From Bacteroidales bacterium UBA1035 (GTDB lineage: Bacteria > Bacteroidota > Bacteroidia > Bacteroidales > Dysgonomonadaceae), in NCBI GenBank assembly GCA_002316835.1, contig DCEG01000112.1, positions 25,281 through 61,300 on the forward strand: a DNA stretch of 36,020 bases, given 5' to 3'. Position numbers and translations under genes: made by a program. Numbering within the stretch: position 1 is the first letter of the stretch; every line of letters starts with the position of its first letter. Positions 7,962-16,059 of this stretch are shown in pieces. The notes below the pieces were generated by a model that was given only the letters and a program-made list of their open reading frames with translations, ran no database searches and was not told where the DNA came from.

Positions 7962-9677
7962 TCAAAACTTAAACGTAAATCCTCCCATGGCGTTAAAACC
8001 TTGCGCCGGGTGTCCGTACCAGATATCGTATTTCTGGAAGAGCAGGTTGTTGGCTTTCAGGTTTATCGCAAATGAATCGTTGATGTCATAAACAGCGCCG
8101 AAATTGAGGTCGTTAATATTACTCATTTTCACGTTTGCTCCATCAAAATACGACCACCTGTCACCTGCAAAATAATAATTCAGAGAAAATTTCAGGTTGC
8201 TCATGGCTTCAAACGTGGCTCGGATATCGGTTTCAAAACCGGGTTTGTTATAGGCTTTAGCATCACTGATTTGCCCGGCATGAATTGTCAAATCATTTAC
8301 GGTATAAAAGTTTTTCTTCAATCGCAAAGAGATATCCAGAGGTGCCCAAATATTAGTTTGAAGCATCCCGCCAATATGAGAATGTGAAATATTGCCATAA
8401 ACAGGTAACAGATTTTCTATAATGTAAAAGGGATAAGGGGTGGCCAACGCATCGTGATATACATGATTTAATATCAAAAAATGCTCATCTTCGGTTTTCT
8501 TAAATCCGCCGAAAATATCGAAGCGAAAACCGCTGGCTTCGCCAATTTTAGCTCCGGCCTCGATATCTACAATAGAGAACGATGATTTTACGGGCGTCAT
8601 TGGAGCAATATAACGAGACTCGTTCATCATATCCAAATACGTATTATCGTCAATCCCTCCTTTTATATTGGCGTAAAGCGAAGAATGTTCCGTAACCTTC
8701 AATCCCAGCTCTACATTTGGTGCAACACGAAATTTTGTTCCACCCAACATTTGGAAGAGTAAATCGGCTCCTAATCGGGCTTTCCAGTTCAACCCTTCGA
8801 AAGCGATATACGGATTGGCATTTAACAGCGTAAAATTATCCATGCCTTCGTTGTAGAAAACACCCAGAAGTTTACCATCAACCCCTACTCTGCTGCTTCC
8901 CTCCTGAAAAGGCTTATCCAGGCCAACCATGGCATCGATATGGTTTCCTTTCAAACCGGTACCCGACAATGTAGAACCGTATTTGGTGGAGAAATTTTTA
9001 AAATCGAGAAATCCACGATAATTGATAAAATCCGATGGATTCGACTCAACACCCAATCCTAAGTTGAAAACTCCAAGCGTTTGGTTTTGGTTATCGAAAT
9101 TACGAGTGCCTCCAAACGTATTTCCGTAATAATTGAATGCCGAATGCGAATAGGCTGCCTTGAGATTAAGCCTTAAAGCATCGAGAAGATGTCCGTAGCG
9201 CAACTGTCCCAAATTATCCATAAAAAACGCCTTGTTGCTCGCAGGGTCGCTGTCCTGAACATAATTCACATCACCGTTGGAGGAATTATGCAGAAAGCTG
9301 AACGTGAGATTGCTCTTTTCGTTCTCGATAAGCCGATAACCTAACGCTCCATCGATATTGGCATAATTCCCGGCGCCAAGCGAAATATATCCTTTTTTCA
9401 GACTGAAAGGGATATCCGTCATAATATCGGTGGGTTGCGGAATAGCGATTTCCAGCGGCGGTGTGGTTCTTCCTGCCCACGACGAATAACCGGTATTGGC
9501 TTTCTTTATCGTTGGTTGCGGAACAGACGGCAGCGAGTTTATCTTATTGGCATCCTGAAGCGTGGGATTGAACTCGCGCTCCAATTCCATCTGGCGACGC
9601 AACAAGGAGTCTTGCTGTTGAGCAAAAATTCCCGTGGAAATTAACAGTGCGGCTACTATATATATTGTCTTTTTCAT
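7962..9677 (-). CDS. Outer-membrane beta-barrel protein (TonB-receptor-like, no plug recognised)
   Basis: About 571 residues from ATG at 9677. A longer TTG-initiated reading exists, but the ATG begins directly at a signal peptide (MKKTIYIVAALLIS...FAQ), so it is preferred. The mature N-terminus is a short charged segment with NPTLQDANKINSLPSVP. The rest is a long series of alternating amphipathic strands ending in aromatic residues, finishing GGFTFKF with the C-terminal Phe typical of BAM-inserted barrels. No plug domain or TonB box was recognised, so it is probably a barrel of unknown substrate rather than a true receptor. It follows the large TPR gene by 19 bp, and the pair likely works together at the envelope. 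Confidence 0.75.
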   Translation of the reverse strand: MKKTIYIVAALLISTGIFAQQQDSLLRRQMELEREFNPTLQDANKINSLPSVPQPTIKKANTGYSSWAGRTTPPLEIAIPQPTDIMTDIPFSLKKGYISLGAGNYANIDGALGYRLIENEKSNLTFSFLHNSSNGDVNYVQDSDPASNKAFFMDNLGQLRYGHLLDALRLNLKAAYSHSAFNYYGNTFGGTRNFDNQNQTLGVFNLGLGVESNPSDFINYRGFLDFKNFSTKYGSTLSGTGLKGNHIDAMVGLDKPFQEGSSRVGVDGKLLGVFYNEGMDNFTLLNANPYIAFEGLNWKARLGADLLFQMLGGTKFRVAPNVELGLKVTEHSSLYANIKGGIDDNTYLDMMNESRYIAPMTPVKSSFSIVDIEAGAKIGEASGFRFDIFGGFKKTEDEHFLILNHVYHDALATPYPFYIIENLLPVYGNISHSHIGGMLQTNIWAPLDISLRLKKNFYTVNDLTIHAGQISDAKAYNKPGFETDIRATFEAMSNLKFSLNYYFAGDRWSYFDGANVKMSNINDLNFGAVYDINDSFAINLKANNLLFQKYDIWYGHPAQGFNAMGGFTFKF

Positions 9678-9696
9678 TTCAATTATCAATTGTGGA

Positions 9697-12600
9697 TTAT
9701 AAATTACTTAACCTTTCGTTTATCATTTGCTGAATATCGGCTTCGGTGCCTTTGTAGTTGTTTTTCAAGCTTTCGAGATATTGCCTGGCCTGAAAATCAT
9801 CACCTTTGGCTTTGTACGTATCCGATAAAACAATGAGCGCACGCGCCATCCAATACTGATGCGGCGTTCCTTTCTGCATAAACGATTTCACCTGCGATTC
9901 TGCCCTGTCGTACGATTTCCACCGATAATACATGTCGGCAAGAATAAACTGTGCTTCCGCACCGTAAACGCTACGCGTATCCTGTGCCAGCGATTGGAAA
10001 TCTTCCGCAGCTTTATCCACCTCGTTTACCTGTTGTAACGATTTCCCGCGTAAGTAACGGGCTTCAGCGATTACCTCGGGCGACAGGTTGGTATTTGTCA
10101 GCAAAGCGGTTGCGGCACGCGATGCTTCGTGAAAACTATTCAATCGGTATTGCGTGCGGACAACACCCATTTGTCCGACTTGTTGATTGCTCAGGTTGCG
10201 GGCAGAATTGGCCAATCGGGAATAATCCGCCAATGCCTGATTGAGATTTCCATTGTTATACTCGATGGCCGAGACGTAAATAAGCGCATCGTCTAAGTAT
10301 TTCGCGCTGTTGGCATCCACCACTTTTCTGAAATAAGTGGCTGCCTGCTGTTTGTTGCCTTTTCCATCGGCTAAAACACCCAGATAGTAGTTGGCATCGG
10401 TATTGTAAGCTCCGTTTGGATAACTTTGTAGATAGCGTTGCATCGCTGTTTCGGCTTCGGCTTTCGAACCGCGCATATACACACTTTCGGCTGCCAGATA
10501 GGTGAGCGAATCTTGTCGCGATACGGTGATCCGCATTCCGCCGGGCAGTGAATTGGCATAATTCACGTACGACTGAATATCGTTGAGTTCGCTGTAAACA
10601 GTTTCCAACGAAACCAGCGCCGTTTTGGCATCATCCGTTCCGGGGAATTTCGAAATTACATTCTTGTAAGCCGTTATGCTTTGTTGAAAATTTCCGGCGT
10701 TGTAATACAATTGCCCCAGCTGAACACCCGCCTGACTCGACAAACCGCTGTTGGGATAATTGGAAACCAACTGCTGTAACACAGTTATAGCTTCGCTATC
10801 GCGATTCATCATCACCAAAGCACGGCTTTTTTCGTAAAGCGCATCGTCGAAATATTGTGAGTTGGGATAGCGGCGCATCAGGTCGTCCAACGCCGATACT
10901 TTTCCCTGATAATTACGTTGCAATCCCATCACGAAAGCTTTTTGATAAGCCGCATAATCGGCTGCCAACGGATTGATAGTGGCTGCCGAGTTATAAAAGT
11001 GTTCGGCTTCGGCAAAATTGCGGTTGAAATAGTAGCTGTCGCCAATGCGGTTGTGTGCATCGGCATATTCGGCCTTGTTTTTGTTGGTTTCTGCCGATAC
11101 GTAACGTTGAAATGCGGTAACAGCCGACGAATACTGATTTTGTTTGAATCGGGTATAACCCAGATTATACCAGCCCATGGCGTAATTTTCATCTGCCGAC
11201 GATGCGTTTTGCGTAAAAGTCTGAAAATCGGAAGCGGCGCCGGCGTAATTGGCAATACGATAATTGGCCTCACCACGCCAATAATAAGCATTATTTTTGG
11301 CTTTTGCGTCGTAGTCGCCCACAACAATGCTGTTGGTGAGTTGCTTAATGGCCTCGTTCATATTGCCGTTGATAAATTCCTGTGCACCAAGTTGGAAAAT
11401 GACCATTTGCTTCGCTTCCAGAATCCGTCGTCCCGGGCGCGATATGCGATTAATAGCAGCAAGAGCGGCATCGTAATCTTTTGTAGTTAAGAATGTTTCG
11501 GCCAGAATATCGTTTACCTGGTCGGTATATTGTGAATTGGGAAATTCTTTGAGGAAATTCTCAAACAGCGTGATGGATTCGCTGAAAACTGAAAAGTTGG
11601 TTTCGTGCGCCAACAAAGCGTAATTGAACATGGCGGTTTCGCGCACCTGAGGATCAAAATTATCGCGCGAAGCTGTTTCGAAAGCCATTTGTGCCTGTTG
11701 TTTCTGATTGAGTTTCAAGTATGTTTGTCCGATTTGTAATTGTGCATTTTGATTAAGCGCATCTCTTTCGCCTGCCGCCCGCTGAAACATTTGCACAGCT
11801 TCGTTTAATTTTCCGGCCTCTACATAAGAAAGCCCCATAAAATAGGCATCGCCTCGAAGCGGTTTGGCAGTGTTGGCAAAATATTTTTCGTAGTATGGAA
11901 TGGCGCTTGTGGCGCGGCCTTGACGATAATTACTGTTACCCAGCACACGATACATCTCGGTGGCGTGTTCGCTGCGCGGATAGGTATTCAGGAACGATTC
12001 CGCAAGCCGGATGGCTTCATCTAATTTGTTGTTGAAGAATGTGGATTGAGTAGAATAGAAAGCCACCTGTTCACCAAATTCGGGATGATTGCGCAACCCT
12101 TCGAACCGGCGCAAAGCAGCATCGTAATTACCGTTGGTATAATCGATATAGCCGGTGTAAAAATTTCCGGCATCGCGGTATTTACGGCTGTTTTGCGAAA
12201 GCAATCCGAAAAGCCGGTAGGCTTCGTCTTTGTTGCCGAGTTGCAGGTTGGCGTACGCGTTTCGGAAACTGAAATCTTCCTGTTCGGATGGTTTCAGGTA
12301 ATCCAAATCGGCCTGGTCGAACCAAAATTTGGCGAGTTTCCAGTCTTTTTCATCGAAATGATACGAACCGATCAAAAATTTCACCTGATGATGATGGATG
12401 CTTTCGGGATGTTCATCCAGAAACGCTTTCATAACGTCGCCACTATTTTTTACACCCTTGTGAAAGGACGAAACCGCCATCATGTATTTCGCTTCTTCGG
12501 TCAGAAAACGGTCGTTGCTCTCGGTAACGTATTGCGACAGCAAATCCTGTGCACCCGTATAATTTCCTTCCAGGAACATTTCTTTGCCTTGGTTGAAAAG

Positions 12601-12702
12601 CTTTTCAGGTTGATGGTGGTAAACTGTTCGCTGAGCCATTGCGATGTGTGTTGCAACGGCAAACAATAACAGGAAAATTGTTTTTTTCATATTTGGTTTC
12701 AT
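9697..12702 (-). CDS. Large tetratricopeptide-repeat protein, exported
   Basis: About 1001 residues from ATG at 12702, or 997 from the ATG at 12690. An upstream GTG would add residues encoded by a repetitive spacer and is rejected. A signal peptide (MKKTIFLLLFAVATHIAMAQ) is followed by well over twenty TPR-like helical pairs with repeated patterns such as YPNSQYFDDALYEKSRALV and YYNAGNFQQSITAYKNVI, so the whole mature protein should be a long superhelical scaffold in the periplasm. No catalytic domain is visible. It sits upstream of the barrel gene with a 19-bp gap, an arrangement that suggests an envelope assembly or transport accessory role. This is inference from context only. Confidence 0.85.
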   Translation of the reverse strand: MKPNMKKTIFLLLFAVATHIAMAQRTVYHHQPEKLFNQGKEMFLEGNYTGAQDLLSQYVTESNDRFLTEEAKYMMAVSSFHKGVKNSGDVMKAFLDEHPESIHHHQVKFLIGSYHFDEKDWKLAKFWFDQADLDYLKPSEQEDFSFRNAYANLQLGNKDEAYRLFGLLSQNSRKYRDAGNFYTGYIDYTNGNYDAALRRFEGLRNHPEFGEQVAFYSTQSTFFNNKLDEAIRLAESFLNTYPRSEHATEMYRVLGNSNYRQGRATSAIPYYEKYFANTAKPLRGDAYFMGLSYVEAGKLNEAVQMFQRAAGERDALNQNAQLQIGQTYLKLNQKQQAQMAFETASRDNFDPQVRETAMFNYALLAHETNFSVFSESITLFENFLKEFPNSQYTDQVNDILAETFLTTKDYDAALAAINRISRPGRRILEAKQMVIFQLGAQEFINGNMNEAIKQLTNSIVVGDYDAKAKNNAYYWRGEANYRIANYAGAASDFQTFTQNASSADENYAMGWYNLGYTRFKQNQYSSAVTAFQRYVSAETNKNKAEYADAHNRIGDSYYFNRNFAEAEHFYNSAATINPLAADYAAYQKAFVMGLQRNYQGKVSALDDLMRRYPNSQYFDDALYEKSRALVMMNRDSEAITVLQQLVSNYPNSGLSSQAGVQLGQLYYNAGNFQQSITAYKNVISKFPGTDDAKTALVSLETVYSELNDIQSYVNYANSLPGGMRITVSRQDSLTYLAAESVYMRGSKAEAETAMQRYLQSYPNGAYNTDANYYLGVLADGKGNKQQAATYFRKVVDANSAKYLDDALIYVSAIEYNNGNLNQALADYSRLANSARNLSNQQVGQMGVVRTQYRLNSFHEASRAATALLTNTNLSPEVIAEARYLRGKSLQQVNEVDKAAEDFQSLAQDTRSVYGAEAQFILADMYYRWKSYDRAESQVKSFMQKGTPHQYWMARALIVLSDTYKAKGDDFQARQYLESLKNNYKGTEADIQQMINERLSNL

Positions 12703-12742
12703 TACACAGAGAAACACAGAGGCAGCACTGAGCGACACGGAG
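12702..12742 (-). repeat. Four imperfect CTCnGTG decamers
   Basis: On the minus strand, successive units CTCCGTGTCG, CTCAGTGCTGC, CTCTGTGTTT and CTCTGTGTAA run into the ATG of the TPR gene. Each starts CTCnGTG. The array explains why an in-frame upstream GTG exists there and argues against using it as a start. Confidence 0.55.
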
Positions 12743-12759
12743 TTTTCTCTTCTAATTTC

Positions 12760-13287
12760 TTAAATTCTAACTTCTTTTGAGATTTTTTCAATTCCTTTAC
12801 GAATCGACATTAACCCGAAATCGGCAGGATTGAGTTTGCTTCGTGCGATAAACTGCAGCTCCGACACATCGTCCTGAGCTTTTAAGTCGCTGAAATTATC
12901 TGCTTTACATCGAAAGAATATATCCAATGTATGCACTTCAAAGCCCGAATATACGTAAATATTCGGAATGGAAAAAAGGTATTCTGCCGAAGTTATTAAC
13001 AGTCCCGTTTCTTCGTGAACTTCCCTGCGCACTGCCTCTTCCCCCGATTCGTACATATCGATAAATCCACCGGGCAAATCGAATGTTCCTTTTGCCGGAT
13101 CTTTGGCACGTGTGGCCACCAAAATTTCGCCTTCGGCGTTCACGATAACCGCTACCACAGCAGCAGAGGAATTAAAATAATAAGTGAATCCGCAACCCCT
13201 GCACTTTTTGGATTTTAGATTGTTTTCAATAAAGTTTTTAGAGCCACACTTCGGGCAAAAATGAAATTGATGTAGTGGATGTTTCAT
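12760..13287 (-). CDS. NUDIX hydrolase with N-terminal zinc ribbon
   Basis: 175 residues. The N-terminus has a zinc ribbon, Cys11-x2-Cys14 and Cys29-x2-Cys32, as in NudC/NADH-pyrophosphatase-like proteins. Then comes a NUDIX fold with the complete box: GGFIDMYE, then a seven-residue gap, then REVHEETGL, which supplies the Mg2+-binding glutamates. Such enzymes hydrolyse nucleoside diphosphate-X compounds; the exact substrate cannot be told. The protein is shorter than NudC and lacks a recognisable SQPWPFPxS specificity motif, so NAD-cap or NADH hydrolysis should not be assumed. It lies in the same-strand run between the small membrane protein and the TPR protein. Confidence 0.9.
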   Translation of the reverse strand: MKHPLHQFHFCPKCGSKNFIENNLKSKKCRGCGFTYYFNSSAAVVAVIVNAEGEILVATRAKDPAKGTFDLPGGFIDMYESGEEAVRREVHEETGLLITSAEYLFSIPNIYVYSGFEVHTLDIFFRCKADNFSDLKAQDDVSELQFIARSKLNPADFGLMSIRKGIEKISKEVRI

Positions 13288-13379
13288 TACTTAATATACA
13301 GATTTGTTAATCACTGCATTGGTTGTTCAACAACTTCGCAACTCCGATAAACAGATTGATAAAGTTTAAAATCCTCCAA

Positions 13380-13799
13380 TCAGAACAACTGTTTTAAAAT
13401 ATCCGGCAAAGAATCCTTTACCTTATCTTCCATATCTTCGAGAATGGGTTGAACAATATCTCTATTCAGGTGCTTTGTGATATACACTTTTCCAAACGCG
13501 CCCGCACCTATTGGATACGATTTCCCGTCCCAGTTTATTTTCGGAATCGAAAACAGGTAATAGTTATCAACCGTTACGTTGCTGTTAATAAAGCCTGTTA
13601 GCAGCTGTTCACCCGCCATCTGCCAGGCAACAGCACTTACGCCGTCACTCCGCTCCGCAACTATTTCTTTCAGAATGTCAGCAGATTTTACTCTTATTGC
13701 ATCTTTGTGAGCTTGCTCATCGGGGTTTGTAAAGAAAGCAGCAACAATAATTGCAATAATAATTAAAAATAGGAAAAAGCTCTTTCCTCTGCGTACCAT
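13380..13799 (-). CDS. Small membrane-anchored protein, possibly DUF4359-like
   Basis: 139 residues. Residues about 6-24 form one hydrophobic helix after a short basic N-terminus (MVRRGKSFF), so the protein is probably an inner-membrane-anchored, periplasmic protein. The central part holds a conserved-looking segment NYYLFSIPKINWDGKSYPIGAGAFGKVYI (split here: NYYLFSIPKINW and GKSYPIGAGAFGKVYI), reminiscent of DUF4359 proteins; this family call is from memory and tentative. The C-terminus is acidic and helical. It lies 35 bp downstream of the Mrp gene in the same run. No function can be given. Confidence 0.7.
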   Translation of the reverse strand: MVRRGKSFFLFLIIIAIIVAAFFTNPDEQAHKDAIRVKSADILKEIVAERSDGVSAVAWQMAGEQLLTGFINSNVTVDNYYLFSIPKINWDGKSYPIGAGAFGKVYITKHLNRDIVQPILEDMEDKVKDSLPDILKQLF

Positions 13800-13834
13800 T
13801 GTTTATATCTTAATTTAAACTTTGACAAAGTTGC

Positions 13835-14944
13835 TTATTTCCTCGTTATCTCCACAATTCCCGTTTTCGGTAGTTCTCTGTTGCGTTTATCCACCGCTTC
13901 AACCACATTGTCGGCAAGCTGGGCAAAAGCCATTCCCGTAATACTGTTGAGGTTGAGTGCTACAGGTTGTCCATCGTCACCACCTTCGCGAATGGTTTGC
14001 ACGATAGGAATTTGTCCCAACAATGCATATCCGCTCTGTTCCGCCAACTTTTTGCAACCGTCTTTTCCAAAAATATAATATTTATTTTCGGGCAGTTCGG
14101 CAGGCGTAAACCATGCCATATTTTCCACTAAACCGAGAATAGGCACATTTACTTTGTCGCCAGTGAACATGCTGATTCCTTTTCGTGCATCGGCAAGCGC
14201 CACTTCCTGCGGTGTGCTCACGATTACAGCACCAGAAATAGGAAGTGTTTGCACCAATGTGAGGTGAATATCGCTTGTTCCGGGCGGAAAATCGATAAGG
14301 AAATAATCCAACTCACCCCAATCAGCATCGCTGATAAGTTGTTTTAGTGCGTTGCTGGCCATTGCTCCACGCCATACTACGGCATCTTCCTTTTTCACGA
14401 AGAATCCGATAGAAAGCATTTTAACTCCGTAGTTTTCAACTGGAATAATTAAATCACGGCCTTCGATTTTTTCAGTATAAATGGGCATATCTTCCACCCC
14501 AAGCATCTTAGGAACAGATGGGCCAAAAATATCTGCATCAAGTAATCCTACATTGTAGCCCTTTTGAGCCAACGCAATAGCCAGATTGGTACAAACTGTA
14601 CTCTTACCTACACCACCTTTTCCGGAGGCAACGGCCACTATGTTTTTCACTCCGGGTAATAGATCGGGCAATGCAGGCCGGGGAGCTTGTTTCGATTTTA
14701 CCGAAATATTCCCTTTGATTTGGATATCAGGATCTGCATGTGTTAAAATGGCTTGTTCCGCCATCTTCACCAGTGATTTTATAAATGGATCGTTTTGCCT
14801 TTCGGTGATTAGCGAAAAACTCACTTTCATTCCATCGATACGGATATCATCTTCTACCATTCCGGCAGAAACAATGTCTTGTCCCGTTCCCGGGTAGCGC
14901 ACATTTTTAAGTGCGTCGATAATTAGTTGAGGGTATATTGACAT
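13835..14944 (-). CDS. Mrp/NBP35-family P-loop ATPase (iron-sulfur carrier type)
   Basis: 369 residues from ATG at 14944; a TTG seven codons upstream is less likely. Residues 1-90 are a MIP18/DUF59 domain. Residues 100-360 are a SIMIBI P-loop ATPase with the deviant Walker A SGKGGVGKST (107-116), GLLDADIFGPSVP (switch/Walker A' region) and DFPPGTSD. Family members (ApbC, Mrp, Ind1) bind and transfer Fe-S clusters through a C-terminal CxxC at the dimer interface. Here the corresponding segment reads AWFTPAELPENKYYIFG, with no cysteines, so cluster binding by the canonical route looks lost. A lone Cys (GKDGC) follows. It lies 28 bp after trmB ends, in the same operon. Confidence 0.93.
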   Translation of the reverse strand: MSIYPQLIIDALKNVRYPGTGQDIVSAGMVEDDIRIDGMKVSFSLITERQNDPFIKSLVKMAEQAILTHADPDIQIKGNISVKSKQAPRPALPDLLPGVKNIVAVASGKGGVGKSTVCTNLAIALAQKGYNVGLLDADIFGPSVPKMLGVEDMPIYTEKIEGRDLIIPVENYGVKMLSIGFFVKKEDAVVWRGAMASNALKQLISDADWGELDYFLIDFPPGTSDIHLTLVQTLPISGAVIVSTPQEVALADARKGISMFTGDKVNVPILGLVENMAWFTPAELPENKYYIFGKDGCKKLAEQSGYALLGQIPIVQTIREGGDDGQPVALNLNSITGMAFAQLADNVVEAVDKRNRELPKTGIVEITRK

Positions 14945-14992
14945 TTTATAAAGATTTATAGACAAGAGAACAAAGAGTAAAGACTTTTTATT

Positions 14993-15733
14993 TTATATAC
15001 GGGCATCACGGCCGAAGCTACGATACTCGTCTTTCTCAATTTCGATATCAGGTTCTGCCCAGTTATAATTTTTAGGACATATAAATTTAATATATTTGAT
15101 GTTCAAACCACGAGAACGCCATTGTTGTTCATAAAAAGTCTGAATATTTAATATTTTATCGTTGATTCCTGACTCATATAAATTATCGATATCTGTTAAA
15201 ACCGTCAGATTGTTTTCCCTAATCATCGCTTGTGTATAAGAAAAAAGAAAATTACTGTCAGTTTTGAGATGAATTACACCGTCATCGTTTAAAATCTGGC
15301 TGTACATTTGCATAAATCGGATGGATGTAAGTCGCTTGTTGATTTTTTTCATTTGCGGATCAGGGAAAGTAATCCAGATTTCGGACACTTCGTTTTCGAC
15401 GAAAAAATGATGAATAAGTTCGATATGAGTTCGCAGGAAAGCTGCATTTGTGAGTTTTTCGTTCAATGCTTGTTTCGCTCCCGACCACATGCGGGCACCT
15501 TTAATATCTATTCCGATGAAATTCTTTTCGGGAAATAATTGTGCCAGTCCTACCGTATATTCTCCTTTTCCGCACCCAAGCTCAAGCACGATTGGATTGT
15601 TATTTTTAAAGTACTCGGATTTCCATTTCCCTTTCAATGGAAATCCTTCTTTTTTCAATACTCCGAAAGTATATTGAAAGACGTTTGGATAAGTTGCCAT
15701 ATCGGCAAACTTCGATAATTTATTTTTTCCCAT
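14993..15733 (-). CDS. trmB: tRNA (guanine-N7-)-methyltransferase
   Basis: 246 residues, a class I SAM-dependent methyltransferase that makes m7G46 in tRNA variable loops. The SAM-binding motif is VLELGCGKGEYTVGLA (around residues 50-65), followed by FIGIDIKGARMW. The TrmB signature is EIWITFPDPQMKKINKRL, containing the catalytic/RNA-binding Asp-Pro region with the basic stretch after it. Length is normal. It is the first gene of a six-gene minus-strand run (Mrp, membrane protein, NUDIX, TPR, barrel), and has a TATTTTTG -7 box about 27 bp upstream. Confidence 0.95.
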   Translation of the reverse strand: MGKNKLSKFADMATYPNVFQYTFGVLKKEGFPLKGKWKSEYFKNNNPIVLELGCGKGEYTVGLAQLFPEKNFIGIDIKGARMWSGAKQALNEKLTNAAFLRTHIELIHHFFVENEVSEIWITFPDPQMKKINKRLTSIRFMQMYSQILNDDGVIHLKTDSNFLFSYTQAMIRENNLTVLTDIDNLYESGINDKILNIQTFYEQQWRSRGLNIKYIKFICPKNYNWAEPDIEIEKDEYRSFGRDARI

Positions 15734-15759
15734 TTCCGGTTTTTTCGATATTTCGTTCG

Positions 15760-15767
15760 CAAAAATA
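15760..15767 (-). promoter_or_regulatory. -7 box upstream of trmB
   Basis: Minus-strand TATTTTTG, matching TAnnTTTG, 27 bp before the trmB ATG. AT-rich surroundings lower its weight. Confidence 0.45.
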
Positions 15768-16018
15768 CGAATTTAACTTTTAATTCAGTACAAAAATAAC
15801 CTAAACAACCATTTCTTAACTGTATAAAATTGTAAGTAAAGTAAATAATTTGTAAGCCTTCTTTCAAAAAAGCGGAGAAATTCACTTTTTTTGATTGTTA
15901 TTTTTTTTTGTACAAATCTGATTATTAGGGAAATAAAATTTATAGTTTATTCAGTAAATTTTTCACATATTTTCTATATTTTTTTTCAAAAAAAGTGATA
16001 AAGTTTCAATTTAATACT

Positions 16019-16026
16019 TACCTTTG
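16019..16026 (+). promoter_or_regulatory. -7 box upstream of gdhA
   Basis: TACCTTTG, a full TAnnTTTG match. Transcription should start about 7 bp downstream, near 16033, giving a leader of about 27 nt. This places the upstream in-frame TTG (16024) inside the promoter and fixes the ATG at 16060 as the start. Confidence 0.65.
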
Positions 16027-16059
16027 TCAAGCGAATTACTACAAAAAACACTTTATATT

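Larger units (their letters stand above)
15734..16059. other. 326-bp divergent region between trmB and gdhA
   Basis: No gene seen. It is very AT-rich with several T-runs and A-runs and contains the divergent -7 boxes for trmB (15760-15767, minus) and gdhA (16019-16026, plus). I see no clear operator or riboswitch. Confidence 0.5.

Noticed and set aside
9678..9689. TTG start for the barrel protein
   Set aside because: The ATG four codons downstream begins the signal peptide directly.
10918..11490. 190-codon plus-strand frame inside the TPR gene
   Set aside because: Shadow of the TPR coding sequence; no domain.
12046..12669. 207-codon plus-strand frame opposite the TPR gene start
   Set aside because: Shadow of the TPR coding sequence, low-complexity product.
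16024..16059. TTG start for gdhA
   Set aside because: It overlaps the TACCTTTG -7 box, and the ATG at 16060 gives the normal family length.
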